The notes below the pieces were generated by a model. That model was not told the origin of the DNA. It made no database searches and worked only from the letters and a program-made list of their open reading frames with translations. Both the position numbers and the translations under genes were made by a program. Of a DNA stretch of 64,000 nucleotides, positions 63,747 through 64,000 are shown in pieces. Source of the DNA: Candidatus Planktophila lacus (GTDB lineage Bacteria > Actinomycetota > Actinomycetes > Nanopelagicales > Nanopelagicaceae); contig NZ_CP016769.1 of assembly GCF_002287925.1 (NCBI RefSeq), positions 62,001-126,000 of the forward strand, written 5' to 3'. Within the stretch, counting starts at the first letter, position 1. Every line of letters starts with the position of its first letter.

Positions 63747-63756
63747 AGTCTAGGCT
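63747..63756. promoter_or_regulatory. Overlapping divergent -10 boxes between ndh and the SDR-like gene
   Basis: AGTCTAGGCT: minus-strand TAGACT (63752-63747) is 6 nt before the ndh ATG; plus-strand TAGGCT (63751-63756) is 7 nt before ATG 63764. The two hexamers share bases 63751-63752. Confidence 0.6.
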
Positions 63757-63763
63757 CTCCACC

Positions 63764-64000
63764 ATGAACTCGCAGAACTCAGGGCGTTTGATACTTGTAA
63801 CTGGCGCATCGGGCTATGTCGGCGGCCGTTTGGTACGCGACCTCGTAAGCGATAAATGCGATGTGCGAATTTTGGTACGCGATGCGCAGAAAGTTGCCGA
63901 TCAACCGTGGGCTAAGGATGTCAATATCGTTGAAGGCAACGCCACTGTAATTTCAGATTTGGATCGCGCTCTCAAGGGCGTGCATACCGCTTTCTATCTT
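63764..64000 (+). CDS. NAD(P)-binding (NmrA/SDR-like) protein, N-terminal part
   Basis: 79 codons to the right edge. RLILVTGASGYVGGRLVRDL is an NAD(P)-binding Rossmann start and VRILVRDAQKVADQPW with VEGNATVISDLDRALKGVHT fits atypical SDRs of the NmrA/complex I NDUFA9-like type, often followed by a DUF2867 domain in this family. The rest lies outside the window. Leaderless start from TAGGCT. Confidence 0.8.
   Translation, partial: MNSQNSGRLILVTGASGYVGGRLVRDLVSDKCDVRILVRDAQKVADQPWAKDVNIVEGNATVISDLDRALKGVHTAFYL

Overview
The window looks like chromosomal DNA of an actinobacterium with a compact, mid-GC genome. Evidence: mycothiol genes (mshA, a short MshD), CarD, an orphan GlnR-type regulator beside MshD and a thiol-disulfide protein, a YbjN protein between mshA and gpmA, Ppk1 next to a Nudix/phosphatase MutT1-like protein, and many TANNNT -10 boxes 6-7 nt before the start codon (leaderless mRNA). 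Small intergenic gaps, eight overlapping convergent gene ends and moderate GC suggest a streamlined planktonic lineage such as freshwater acI/Nanopelagicales. That placement is inference; no rRNA is present.

Region 1 (1-22.2 kb) is a visibly AT-richer surface-glycan island. It holds the end of a sugar aminotransferase, FdtA- and RmlC-like cupins, divergent rmlB/rmlA, several extended-SDR epimerases (including a UDP-xylose synthase type and a UDP-glucuronate 4-epimerase type), about ten glycosyltransferases of different folds, CmcI/FkbM/class I methyltransferases and an ABC flippase. Strand changes often, as expected for a mosaic island. A frameshifted galE-like remnant follows the flippase.

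Region 2 (22.2-36.3 kb) mixes core and surface genes: a DEAD-box helicase with a structured leader, an FkbM methyltransferase, an ECF-like sigma factor fused to a membrane anchor and an outside domain, a large secreted Ala/Thr-rich S-layer-like protein behind a hairpin-rich leader and ahead of a strong terminator, an O-antigen ligase-like protein, a UDP-N-acetyl-sugar dehydrogenase, a membrane glycosyltransferase, an epimerase, a truncated ferric-reductase-like remnant and a secreted M23-like protein with lost catalytic histidines.

Region 3 (36.3-43.9 kb) has a small metabolic run (UPF0303, PfkB kinase, aldose epimerase-like, class III aminotransferase), then an apparent small RNA on the minus strand placed head-to-head with a short HEPN (RNxxxH) protein, then two paralogous secreted proteins with the same Lys/Cys tail.

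Region 4 (43.9-64 kb) is core: mshD-glnR, thioredoxin, DUF4395, Fur, YgfZ, two tiny membrane ORFs, a nitrobindin-like protein, asparaginase, mshA-ybjN-gpmA, a lipoprotein, carD-ispDF-cysS-rlmB, an SGNH hydrolase, ppk-Nudix, ppx, tRNA-Thr(TGT), carbonic anhydrase, an alpha/beta hydrolase, NDH-2 and the start of an NAD(P)-binding protein.

The most promising unexplained items are the small RNA/HEPN pair (39.94-40.57 kb), the membrane-tethered sigma factor with its S-layer-like neighbour and hairpin leader (25.5-29.0 kb), and heptamers TANNNTA that seem to act as a -10 box in both directions for divergent leaderless genes.
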